A DNA stretch of 64,000 bases from an uncultured Clostridia bacterium (GTDB taxonomy: Bacteria > Bacillota > Clostridia > Peptostreptococcales > Anaerovoracaceae). Where the stretch lies: the NCBI GenBank assembly GCA_938049335.1, contig CALIYX010000025.1:62001-126000 (forward strand). Direction: 5' to 3'. Below, one piece after another: positions 25,760 to 34,377 of this stretch. The first letter of the stretch is position 1; the number at the start of each line of letters is the position of its first letter. A model generated the notes under the pieces. The model had not been told where the DNA came from. It saw only the letters and a list, made by a program, of their open reading frames with translations, and made no database searches. Position numbers and translations under genes: made by a program.

Positions 25760-28552
25760 CTATTCTGCGTCAGCCATATCCTTCTTCATGCAGCAGTTCT
25801 TATACTTCTTACCACTTCCACATGGGCAAGGATCGTTTCTGCCAATCTTTGGACTCTCTCTTCTTACAGTCTCCTGCCTATGCTCTCGTTCCTCTTTGTG
25901 CTGAGCTGGCTCACCGCTCTGAGGTTCTTCATCATGATATTCTGACTTGCTTGCAGTCATGCTACCGCCTGTAACTGACTTACGCTCAGCCTTAGTATCA
26001 ACAGAGACATTGTAGCAGTATCTTACTGTATCCTCCTGAATCGCTCCTATCATCTGCTCGAACATATCAAAGCCTTCCTTAGCGTATTCAGCAGCAGGAT
26101 CTTGCTGACCGATAGCTCTTAGTCCAATACCAGACTTTAGCTGATCCATCGCATCGATGTGATCCATCCAGAGACTGTCAACAACTCTGAGAAGAATAAC
26201 GCGCTCGATTTCGCGCATCTGCTCAACTCCGACTTCCTCCTCCTTCTTGGTGTAGAGTTCGTCTAGTTCTGCACAAATATCCTCAACTAGTGATTCCTGA
26301 GTCATATCTCTGAGCTCGTCAGCGCTGTAGTCTACTCTCATCTCGTAGCTAGGAATTAGCTTGTTTAAATTACGTCTCATCTCAGCAAAATTCCACTCCT
26401 CAGGGAATTTGCTGTCCATAGTTGAAGGTCCGATGATTGCAGCAACTAAGCTATCCTTCATGCTCATGATATCGCCACGGATATCTTCACCGAAGAGAAC
26501 CTTTCTTCTCTCACCGTAAATAATAGTTCTCTGCTTATTCATTACATTATCGTACTGGAGAACGTATTTTCTGATACCGAAGTTCTTACCCTCGACCTTC
26601 TTCTGAGCATTCTCAATTCTTCTTGAAAGAACGTTTGCTTCTAGAGGTTCGTCGTCTGCAAGTCCGAATCTGCTGACGATGTTTTGCATCATTTCTCCAC
26701 CGAAACGGCGCATCAAATCATCCTCGAGTGAGATAAAGAACTGTGTTGTACCAGGGTCACCCTGTCTACCAGCTCTTCCTCGTAGCTGGTTATCTATACG
26801 CCTTGACTCGTGTCTTTCACTACCTAAAATGCAAAGACCGCCAAGCTCAACTACCTGCTCGTGTTCAGGCTGTCTCTCAGCCTTATATTTGTCGTGAAGC
26901 TCAGCGAACTTCTGTCTGGCTGCATTTAGCTCCTCGTCATCGCTCTTTACAAAGCTTGTTGCAAATAGAATCTGCTCTTCTGTATATCCGAGCTTCTTCA
27001 TCTCGCGTTTTGCCTCAAACTCAGGGTTACCACCTAGGATAATATCGGTACCTCTACCAGCCATATTGGTTGCAATAGTTACCTGCCCTAGTCTACCAGC
27101 TTCAGCAACAATCTCTGCTTCTCGCTCATGCTGCTTAGCATTTAGGACATTGTGCTTAACACCTTTCTTGGTTAGAAGATTGCTTAAGAGCTCAGATTTT
27201 TCGATTGAAATCGTACCTACAAGCACAGGCTGCCCAGTTGCGTGAACCTCTGCAACCTTATTAGCAAGAGCCTTGTACTTTCCGCTCTCTTTTAGATAAA
27301 CAGAATCCGGAAGGTCCTCTCTCTTAGGAGGTTTATTTGTTGGAACAACAACTACGTCCATGTTGTAGATATCACGGAATTCCTCTTCCTCAGTCTTGGC
27401 AGTACCAGTCATACCTGATAGCTTGTTATACATACGGAAGTAGTTCTGAAGCGTTATAGTTGCCATTGTCTTTGATTCGGATCTAACCGATACATGCTCC
27501 TTAGCCTCGATAGCCTGGTGCAACCCGTTACTGAATCTTCTTCCGACCATCAGACGTCCCGTGAACTCATCGACAATCAAAATTTCTCCGTCGCTAACAA
27601 TGTAGTCGACGTCTCTTTCCATAATATTGTGAGCCTTCAAAGCCTGAAGAACGTGGTGGTTTATCTCCATATTCTCAGGGTCACCGAAGTTTTCAACACC
27701 AAAGAACGCCTCGGCCTTGCTTACGCCGGCGTCTGTCAAAGAAACCTGCTTATCCTTTTCGTCTACGATAAAGTCGCCAGTAGGATTTGCATCCTTTTCG
27801 TCAATCTGCTCACCTCTTGTGAGAGTCTTAACAAAGCGGTCCGCCTTTTGGTATAGGTCTGTTGACTTGTCGCCCTGTCCAGAAATTATCAAAGGTGTTC
27901 TCGCCTCATCGATGAGGATTGAGTCGACCTCGTCTATAATCGCATAGTTTAGCTCGCGCTGTAAGAGTTCTTCCTTGTAGATAACCATGTTGTCTCTCAA
28001 GTAGTCAAAACCGAACTCATTATTTGTTCCGTAAGTGATGTCGCAGCGGTACGCCTGCTTTCTCTCCTCACCTGTGATGCTATTGATAACGCAACCAACT
28101 GTGAGGCCAAGGAAAGTATAAAGCTTACCCATCCACTCCGCGTCACGCTTTGCTAGGTAATCGTTGACAGTAACTACGTGCACGCCATCGCCAGAAAGCG
28201 CATTTAGGTATACAGGAAGTGTAGCCATCAAAGTCTTACCTTCACCAGTCTTCATCTCGGCTATACGGCCCTGATGAAGAACGATACCACCTATAATCTG
28301 TACATGGAAGTGCTTCATTCCGAGGCTTCGAACTGCAGCCTCTCGGCAAACAGCAAAGGCCTCAGGCAAAAGGTCATCTAGTGTTTCACCCTCTGCAAGT
28401 CTTCCCTTAAATTCATCTGTCTTAGCACGAAGTTCATCGTCGCTAAGCTTGGCAGTTTCCTCATCTAAGGCCTCGACCTTCTCCGCTATTTTCTCGAGTT
28501 TTTTGACTTCCTTAGCGTTGAGGTTGCCAAATATTTTTTCCATTAGGCTCAT
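25760..28552 (-). CDS. secA: Preprotein translocase ATPase subunit SecA
   Basis: A 930-residue motor that pushes secretory proteins through SecYEG. Seen: Walker A MKTGEGKTL near residue 100, DEVDSILIDEAR, the second NBD with ATNMAGRGTDI and GRAGRQGDPG, the helical scaffold and wing, and a C-terminal zinc-binding SEC-C motif (CPCGSGKKYKNCC) preceded by an acidic linker. Length is in the normal range. The start overlaps the CNNM gene stop by 4 bases (ATGA). It leads into prfB, a widespread gene order. Confidence 0.97.
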   Translation of the reverse strand: MSLMEKIFGNLNAKEVKKLEKIAEKVEALDEETAKLSDDELRAKTDEFKGRLAEGETLDDLLPEAFAVCREAAVRSLGMKHFHVQIIGGIVLHQGRIAEMKTGEGKTLMATLPVYLNALSGDGVHVVTVNDYLAKRDAEWMGKLYTFLGLTVGCVINSITGEERKQAYRCDITYGTNNEFGFDYLRDNMVIYKEELLQRELNYAIIDEVDSILIDEARTPLIISGQGDKSTDLYQKADRFVKTLTRGEQIDEKDANPTGDFIVDEKDKQVSLTDAGVSKAEAFFGVENFGDPENMEINHHVLQALKAHNIMERDVDYIVSDGEILIVDEFTGRLMVGRRFSNGLHQAIEAKEHVSVRSESKTMATITLQNYFRMYNKLSGMTGTAKTEEEEFRDIYNMDVVVVPTNKPPKREDLPDSVYLKESGKYKALANKVAEVHATGQPVLVGTISIEKSELLSNLLTKKGVKHNVLNAKQHEREAEIVAEAGRLGQVTIATNMAGRGTDIILGGNPEFEAKREMKKLGYTEEQILFATSFVKSDDEELNAARQKFAELHDKYKAERQPEHEQVVELGGLCILGSERHESRRIDNQLRGRAGRQGDPGTTQFFISLEDDLMRRFGGEMMQNIVSRFGLADDEPLEANVLSRRIENAQKKVEGKNFGIRKYVLQYDNVMNKQRTIIYGERRKVLFGEDIRGDIMSMKDSLVAAIIGPSTMDSKFPEEWNFAEMRRNLNKLIPSYEMRVDYSADELRDMTQESLVEDICAELDELYTKKEEEVGVEQMREIERVILLRVVDSLWMDHIDAMDQLKSGIGLRAIGQQDPAAEYAKEGFDMFEQMIGAIQEDTVRYCYNVSVDTKAERKSVTGGSMTASKSEYHDEEPQSGEPAQHKEEREHRQETVRRESPKIGRNDPCPCGSGKKYKNCCMKKDMADAE

Positions 28553-29838
28553 TTCTTTTCCCCTTCTCCGGCGCCTTCATCGAGGTTCTCGACTCTAATC
28601 GTGAGCTCTAGCGCCTTTCTATCATCTGCTTTTGTTACTATTGCTTTAAATTTCTTTTTGCCGACCACATATTCGAACCTGTCCCCTCTGCGTGGCAACT
28701 TATCAAGCTGTATGGCAGCCCATCCGTTTACCGTTGTCGCATCTATCTCGGCGGCTTCCTCGCCAAAGTAGTCCATCATCTTCTCAAAGTTCGCTGAACC
28801 GAGCACCCTGTAGCTTCCGTTTTGCTGCAAGGTTATCTCTCTCATTGCAACCGTGTCGCTCTCGTCGTATATCTCACCAACAAGCTCCTCGATGATATCC
28901 TCAGAAGTTACTATACCCTCAGTTCCACCGTATTCATCAACGATGATTGCCATTCTGCACTTGTTTTCCTGAAGCTTTCTTAGCAAATCTATCGCCTTCA
29001 TCGATCCCGCAACATAAATTACCGGCTTAACCAAGTTTGCTATGCTGGCACCACGCTTATATACGTAGTTGTGGAAATCCTTTTGATTGAGTACACCTAT
29101 TATTCGATCAAGCTCATCCTCGTAGACCGGAAGCCTTGAAAATCCTGTCTTTCGGAAAATCTCATCAACCTCTTCTTCGGGAGTTTCAACCTCGACAGCC
29201 TCTATGTTTACACGTGGAGTCAAGATATCCTGAGCCTCAAGCTCCCTAAAGCTTATTGCGTTCTGGATCATCTCGTTTTGTTCTTTGTCGATACCGCCTG
29301 TAACGAAGGCCTCGTCAACAATTGTTACAAGCTCGTCCTCTGTTATGCTAGGCACAGCCTCAGTCTTAAAAATTACTGAAAGCAGTTTTTTCCACTGCGC
29401 AAATATCCAGTTTATCGGCGTAAGAATAATTCTCAGCAAGTTTATAACCGGTGCAGCAAAGGAAGCAAAGGTCTCCGGATACTCCTTAGCAAGACTCTTC
29501 GGAGTGATTTCACCGAAGATCAAAACGGTAACCGTTGTAAATATTGTTGAAATTGTCGCACCGTACTGCCCGTACAGATTCATGAATAAAACCGTTGCTA
29601 CTGCTGTACTTGCGATGTTTACAAGGTTGTTTCCGACCAAAATCGTCGAAAGCAGGTTATCGTAGTTCTGCTCGAGAGCTAAAACTCTCTTAGCGCTAGG
29701 GTTACCTGCGTCAGCCTTATTCTTAATTCTTATTCTGTTGAGTGAAGTAAACGCCGTTTCCGTCGCTGAAAAGAAGGCGGAGCAGAGCAGTAATACTAAA
29801 ATTTGTATGACTGATGACGTTATACTGTGACTTTCCAT
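28549..29838 (-). CDS. CNNM/CorC-type transporter (HlyC/CorC family)
   Basis: A 429-residue membrane protein: N-terminal CNNM (DUF21) domain with four helices (about 8-190), two CBS motifs (about 205-330; LTPRVNIEAV, VDEYGGTEGIVTSEDIIEELVGEI) and a C-terminal CorC/HlyC domain. The family exports or regulates divalent cations such as Mg2+; hemolysin is a historical misnomer. It stops 4 bases into secA, so the two share a transcript. Promoter region 29839-29965 is shared divergently with birA. Confidence 0.88.
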   Translation of the reverse strand: MESHSITSSVIQILVLLLCSAFFSATETAFTSLNRIRIKNKADAGNPSAKRVLALEQNYDNLLSTILVGNNLVNIASTAVATVLFMNLYGQYGATISTIFTTVTVLIFGEITPKSLAKEYPETFASFAAPVINLLRIILTPINWIFAQWKKLLSVIFKTEAVPSITEDELVTIVDEAFVTGGIDKEQNEMIQNAISFRELEAQDILTPRVNIEAVEVETPEEEVDEIFRKTGFSRLPVYEDELDRIIGVLNQKDFHNYVYKRGASIANLVKPVIYVAGSMKAIDLLRKLQENKCRMAIIVDEYGGTEGIVTSEDIIEELVGEIYDESDTVAMREITLQQNGSYRVLGSANFEKMMDYFGEEAAEIDATTVNGWAAIQLDKLPRRGDRFEYVVGKKKFKAIVTKADDRKALELTIRVENLDEGAGEGEKK

Positions 29839-30013
29839 ATATTTTTCTCCCTAAATCTCAAAGTGAGCCTATTTACCCAATTTACCCGATAATTTTATCA
29901 TATAAATGTGAAAAAATAAAGGAGATAGCCCTAAAAATCAATGTGTTTTCAAAAAGCTCAAAACATTGTATAATAGGTTTAACCAAATTGAACTTATCTG
30001 TATGGAGGTCAGC

Positions 30014-30982
30014 ATGTCTACTAAGATAGAACTTCTAAAATTTTTAGACGAGAACTACGGTTCCTTTGTTTCAGGCGAATGCCTAGCCCAGACCTTGGGT
30101 GTTTCTCGAGCTGCGGTGAACAAGGCTGCCTCTGCACTAAAAAAGTCAGGCTACAAGATATTGAGCAGACCAAGCCAGGGCTATAAGCTACTTGAGAAAA
30201 TCGATATTCTCACCGAGGAATCCATCGGTTCCAAGATAAACGAGCCTTGCAAGCTCATGGTTTTTGATGAGATTGACTCAACAAATAACTTTGCGCATTC
30301 CTTGCCATCATCAGATGTACCACAGGTAATCGTTGCAAATAGCCAGACTGCAGGTAAGGGAAGGCTCGGAAGAAGCTTCATGTCCCCATCGGACAACGGA
30401 ATTTATCTAACAGTTGCCTTCAGGCCAAACTTTGATTTAAACAAATCGCCTTTCATAACCATGGCATCTGCACTAGCAGTTTGCAAGGCACTTGAGAACG
30501 TTTGCGATATAAACCCTAAGATTAAATGGGTCAACGATATTTTCCATAAGAACAAGAAGGTTTGCGGAATCTTAACAGAAGCTCAGACCAATCTTGAGAC
30601 TGGCAGAATTGACAAGCTGATTATCGGAATTGGCATCAACTGTTTCCCAAGCAAATTCCCTGAGGAAATCGCTGATATTGCAGGAAGCGTAGCAGACGAA
30701 AACGGTGCGTTTTCAAGAAGTGCACTAGCCGGTGCGGTCGCTGATAGCATTCTCGCAATGATTAAGGAATTCCCAAGCACAAACTTCCTTCCAGAGTACA
30801 GAAGAAAATGCTTCATACTCGGCAAAGACATCTATGTTCATACAATCGCAGATGGCAAGCGCATCAAAGCACGCGCCCTCGATATAGATGACAATGGCGG
30901 ACTCGTTGTTGAGTACATGGAAGGTGTCAGAATGAGAGAAATTGAGACCCTATCATCTGGCGAGGTCTCCATCAGGCAATAG
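30014..30982 (+). CDS. birA: Bifunctional biotin operon repressor / biotin-protein ligase
   Basis: Activates biotin to biotinyl-AMP and attaches it to acceptor proteins; it can also repress biotin genes. I start at ATG 30014 (322 residues) where GGAGG is six bases upstream; the frame extends back to 29966 without a ribosome site. The N-terminal winged helix (about 1-65: LAQTLGVSRAAVNKAASALK) is present, then the ligase domain with QTAGKGRLGRSFMSP, KWVNDIF and the C-terminal SH3-like part. No biotin biosynthesis genes are nearby. Confidence 0.92.
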   Translation: MSTKIELLKFLDENYGSFVSGECLAQTLGVSRAAVNKAASALKKSGYKILSRPSQGYKLLEKIDILTEESIGSKINEPCKLMVFDEIDSTNNFAHSLPSSDVPQVIVANSQTAGKGRLGRSFMSPSDNGIYLTVAFRPNFDLNKSPFITMASALAVCKALENVCDINPKIKWVNDIFHKNKKVCGILTEAQTNLETGRIDKLIIGIGINCFPSKFPEEIADIAGSVADENGAFSRSALAGAVADSILAMIKEFPSTNFLPEYRRKCFILGKDIYVHTIADGKRIKARALDIDDNGGLVVEYMEGVRMREIETLSSGEVSIRQ

Positions 30983-31089
30983 TCTTGCAAAGCCTTCGCA
31001 GGCTCATAGAATATAAAGCTTCATAGAGTTTACATCGTAAATAAGCGATTCTTGTAAGCTCTGTGATTACAACAAAATAAGATAACTAT

Positions 31090-31121
31090 AAAGACCGATT
31101 TCTAAAAATCGGTCTTTTGAT
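31090..31121. terminator. Bidirectional terminator between birA and srtB
   Basis: AAAGACCGATTT (31090-31101) pairs perfectly with AAATCGGTCTTT (31106-31117), 4-base loop, with TTTT on the + side and A run on the other. It lies between the convergent birA and cob/sortase units. Confidence 0.88.
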
Positions 31122-31142
31122 TTACCATTTATCTTTGCGAGA

Positions 31143-31937
31143 TTACTTGCTCTCAGGAGTCTTCTCTACAAGTTTTCCCCATACAACAATTCTATCATCG
31201 CCCGGGTCGTAAGTACAGGTACTTAGCATAACTATCTTATCATTTGCCGTCACATCTACGGTTCCCTTGTAGCCAGCAAGTTCATTTTTGCTGAGTACAT
31301 TATTGATGTAGGCTTCTTTAGTTGACACATCATCCTCTGCAATATTGAGATTATATACGCTCTCATTTGTTGCATTTACATTTGCCGCGCCGAAAATCTC
31401 AAGCTTATAGTTCTTCTCTGGTGTATATATATCGATAATCTTGTGTTTCTTATAGTACTTCGCATCCTCAAAATAATTTCCGAGACTGTTGAACATACTA
31501 TCGTCTAGCATTCTATGTCCGTAAACAATGGTCAAAAAGCTATTGAACGGATCCCTATTGCTGCTATCAATAAAAATAGACCCCTTACGGCTGTATTCTC
31601 CTGTCATAATATGATAGAGATAGTAATCGTTGTCACTCCCCTGCATTATAGGATAGTTAATAACTGTGCCCTTGGATCTGATCCATCCCTTGACATTTTT
31701 GCTGATTTTCGTCAAAGCATCCCAGTCGATTGTGAGGTCCTTTTCCTCCTTATCGGCTGATTCACCAGCACCAGCAATCTTTGCAAGATCATCGTAGGCA
31801 ACTGTACCCTTGTGATATTCCATATAAATCGTGAAAACCTTATATCCACTGAAAATCATGACGCAAAGCAGTGCAAGCATTACGAGTCTGTAAAGCCATG
31901 TTCCTAGCCCTGCTTTTTTCTTTTCCTTCTTGCTCAT
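31143..31937 (-). CDS. srtB: Class B sortase
   Basis: A 264-residue transpeptidase that anchors surface proteins to peptidoglycan. N-terminal basic/TM segment (about 8-32), then the sortase barrel with catalytic His in TIVYGHRM, Cys in MLSTCTYD and Arg in DDRIVVWGKL, the class B arrangement with extra N-terminal helices. No sorting-signal substrate is visible in the window. It is the last gene of the cobalamin-salvage unit, 15 bases after the phosphatase gene, which is functionally unexpected. Confidence 0.92.
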   Translation of the reverse strand: MSKKEKKKAGLGTWLYRLVMLALLCVMIFSGYKVFTIYMEYHKGTVAYDDLAKIAGAGESADKEEKDLTIDWDALTKISKNVKGWIRSKGTVINYPIMQGSDNDYYLYHIMTGEYSRKGSIFIDSSNRDPFNSFLTIVYGHRMLDDSMFNSLGNYFEDAKYYKKHKIIDIYTPEKNYKLEIFGAANVNATNESVYNLNIAEDDVSTKEAYINNVLSKNELAGYKGTVDVTANDKIVMLSTCTYDPGDDRIVVWGKLVEKTPESK

Positions 31938-31952
31938 ATCAACCTCTCGTCC

Positions 31953-32612
31953 TTAATCTTCCCCATTCTCGGACTCATATTCATCTATCATCGTCTGAAG
32001 CTTATCCCCAATTCTTCCAATAGCCTCATACTTGACAGGTTTACCATCCATCAAAGTTATCTCGTATCCACATCCAGGCTCAGGCATCCAGTCCCACATA
32101 GACCTTTCGTCACCGAAAAGATGATCCATGAAGCTTGAAATCACACCGCCGTGGCAAATCATCACAGTCATAGGTACATTCTTTGCAATGTGTTCATCTA
32201 TCAAAAACTGCCCGCCTCGCCTTGTTCTCTCATGGAATTCATTTCTTGATTCGCCGTTTGGAAGCTTGACCTCACCGATCTGATCGTAGCCCCACTCTAG
32301 GAAAAGCTCATCGTCCTTAAGAGAATCAAAGGCTCTGCACTCGTAGTCTCCGAAGTTCATCTCCTTCATATCCGTAATTCTACCGTGTTCAACATCTCCG
32401 AACAGAATCTCAAGAGTCTCCTCTGTACGCTTCATTCCAGTTGTGAAGAACTGCGTTCCCTCAGGAATGTCAGGATAGAAACCGCTATTCCTTTGCTCGA
32501 CAAGCTCATCAACCCCCTCATCGCATAGGCCTATGTCCGTCGCTCCGTAGAACCATTTCTTCTTATTCCCCTCAGTTATCCCATGTCTTATGATCAAAAT
32601 CTTAGATTCCAA
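31953..32612 (-). CDS. Histidine phosphatase, CobC-like candidate
   Basis: A 219-residue phosphoglycerate-mutase-superfamily phosphatase with the RHG motif (IIRHGITEGNK near residue 7), the conserved acidic MNFGDYECR and the second His in MICHGGVISS. In the middle of cobT/U/S salvage genes it is the natural candidate for the alpha-ribazole phosphatase (CobC) that removes the phosphate before coenzyme assembly; the assignment rests on context. It starts at the base next to the CobU-like gene stop. Confidence 0.8.
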   Translation of the reverse strand: MESKILIIRHGITEGNKKKWFYGATDIGLCDEGVDELVEQRNSGFYPDIPEGTQFFTTGMKRTEETLEILFGDVEHGRITDMKEMNFGDYECRAFDSLKDDELFLEWGYDQIGEVKLPNGESRNEFHERTRRGGQFLIDEHIAKNVPMTVMICHGGVISSFMDHLFGDERSMWDWMPEPGCGYEITLMDGKPVKYEAIGRIGDKLQTMIDEYESENGED

Positions 32613-32993
32613 CTATTTTATCCTACTTTCAATTCCGCAGAAAACTGTATATACCTCGTCAGCCTCTGCAGCCACAGCATTGACAACCCTTCCGTTTGTC
32701 TCGCGCCAAGCCCTCTCAAGCTTGTCCATAGGAACAAGCCCACGAGATATATCCTCACAGATTATTATCTTATCCTTCATCAGAGGAAGCTGCGCCTTTA
32801 TGTATTCATCAGCGCTTTGTCCCCTCTTCTCATACCCATATATAAATTTTTCCAAACCGTAGATGACTTTTTTCCCAAAGTCGATAGACTCCATATCGCT
32901 ATTGCAATAGCAAATATCCTCATCTTTGATCCCAAAGCTTTTTCTAGCAAAATCGAGCTTACCCTGATAAGCTCCCGCATATATCAAAACCAC
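32613..32993 (-). CDS. Short CobU-like protein with altered P-loop
   Basis: A 126-residue protein related to the C-terminal half of adenosylcobinamide kinase: IICEDISRGLVPMDKLERA matches the CobU EVGxGxVP region and the end AEADEVYTVFCGIESRIK matches the family terminus. The N-terminal IYAGAYQGKLDFARKSFG resembles the CobU GGxxSGKS loop but has GKL for GKS, and the middle domain with the guanylylation His is missing. It may be a regulatory or salvage partner, or a decayed enzyme. The full-length CobU lies two genes upstream. Confidence 0.65.
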   Translation of the reverse strand: MVLIYAGAYQGKLDFARKSFGIKDEDICYCNSDMESIDFGKKVIYGLEKFIYGYEKRGQSADEYIKAQLPLMKDKIIICEDISRGLVPMDKLERAWRETNGRVVNAVAAEADEVYTVFCGIESRIK

Positions 32994-33017
32994 TTGCTCT
33001 CCTTTCGCTCATCATTC

Positions 33018-33815
33018 CTATACTATTATCAGCGCTGCCAAAATCATTCCGCCAAGCTCACCCATGCAGATGCTATATCCTGCAATATCGCCATTCATGC
33101 CGCCCAGGTTATGTCGTGCATAAAGACAAGAAAGAAGCGTAACGCATGAAGTTCCAAGGGATGAAACAACAAATCTAACTATAGACTCTGGCCTTGCAAA
33201 TATGATTGCAAAGATCAAGATTAGCAAAAAGTAAGCACATGTAATCAAGGCTACAATCTTAATATGCTTATCTCTCGGTTTTTCGTGATCCTCTAGATAC
33301 TGACTTGTTGTAAGTGGCTTAAAACTAAGCACGCAAGCACCTGCCGTACCACGAGATATGACTGGAATAGTCAAAAGAGGAAAGAGTCCGCTTATCTCCA
33401 TCGGCTTTATAAAAAAGCTAAAGCTTGCCACATACATAGCAAGGACCAGGAACACCAAAGTGATAACGGCAAAAGCTCCAACCGTCGAATCCTTGAGAAT
33501 TCTGAGTCTATCCTCCAAAGGCCTGCGCGACATAATCGCATCATTGACATCCATAAAGCCATCCATGTGCATAAAGCCACATATCGCATAGATAAAAAAG
33601 CAGATTAACAGCGCCGAAAGCAGTGGATAAACCGCAATCTTGAGCACAATGCATCCTAGTATAAACCAGATAAGGCCTGCAACCATTCCTACGCCAGGTA
33701 GAAAGGCTAGCATCATGTTCTTAAGCCCGTTATCCCATCTCTTGTACGGACACGGCAAGGTTAAAAAATTACCCCAAGCCATGAAAAATCCAATAACAAA
33801 ATCCTTCATAAACAT
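33018..33815 (-). CDS. cobS: Adenosylcobinamide-GDP ribazoletransferase
   Basis: A 265-residue integral membrane enzyme that joins adenosylcobinamide-GDP and alpha-ribazole to give the cobalamin nucleotide loop. Seen: N-terminal FMAWGNFLTLPCP and the active-site motif GFMHMDGFMDVNDAIMS (about 86-102, cf. DGxxDxxD of CobS/CobV), six helices. It follows the cobU gene by 21 bases in the salvage operon. Length is normal. Confidence 0.9.
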   Translation of the reverse strand: MFMKDFVIGFFMAWGNFLTLPCPYKRWDNGLKNMMLAFLPGVGMVAGLIWFILGCIVLKIAVYPLLSALLICFFIYAICGFMHMDGFMDVNDAIMSRRPLEDRLRILKDSTVGAFAVITLVFLVLAMYVASFSFFIKPMEISGLFPLLTIPVISRGTAGACVLSFKPLTTSQYLEDHEKPRDKHIKIVALITCAYFLLILIFAIIFARPESIVRFVVSSLGTSCVTLLSCLYARHNLGGMNGDIAGYSICMGELGGMILAALIIV

Positions 33816-33836
33816 ACTCTCTAAATCAATTCAAAA

Positions 33837-34376
33837 CTATAAATGACCCTTATGCGCAATGACATTACCACAAATAACCTCGCATACTAGCTCACATTTA
33901 TTCGCTAAAGCCCTATCTATCAAAGCAAGCCCGCGTCTATAGCTCTCCGTAAAGTCATCAAAAATTCTAGCCTCAGAATATATGTAATCAGAAACGAAAA
34001 CTACATTGCAGCTAAGCTCAGCAAATCTCAAAAGATCTTTTGAAACCTTCTCGGCCGCATGCTCGTCATATTCCCCCATCCCAAACATCGCGTTGGCAAG
34101 CAGCGCTGTAACGCTGTCCAAAAGGAAGACTCCGTCCCTATCTAAATTATATGGTGCATCAAAGAGCTCACACATGTTCATAGGCTTCTCAACCGTGATA
34201 AAACCCATTCCGTCGCGATCTTCTACATGCCTTTGGATTCTAAGCTCATCCTCATCATCTGTTGCAACCATGGTGGCAAGATAGTATAGCTTTTTCCCCT
34301 TTGCCATGTCAAACGCATATCTCTGAGCAAAGGAGGACTTGCCATTCTTTGCGCCTCCGCTTACAAAAACATTCAT
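33837..34376 (-). CDS. cobU: Adenosylcobinamide kinase / guanylyltransferase
   Basis: A 179-residue bifunctional enzyme that phosphorylates adenosylcobinamide and transfers GMP to it. N-terminal P-loop GGAKNGKSSFAQRYA (about 7-21), RIQRHVEDRDGMGFITVEKP with the candidate guanylylated His, and VFLLDSVTALLANA. The C-terminus (VSDYIYSEARIFDDFTESYR) departs from the usual VSNEVGxGIVP block, as in other clostridial forms. It starts one base after the cobT stop. Confidence 0.85.
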   Translation of the reverse strand: MNVFVSGGAKNGKSSFAQRYAFDMAKGKKLYYLATMVATDDEDELRIQRHVEDRDGMGFITVEKPMNMCELFDAPYNLDRDGVFLLDSVTALLANAMFGMGEYDEHAAEKVSKDLLRFAELSCNVVFVSDYIYSEARIFDDFTESYRRGLALIDRALANKCELVCEVICGNVIAHKGHL

Positions 34377-34377
34377 A

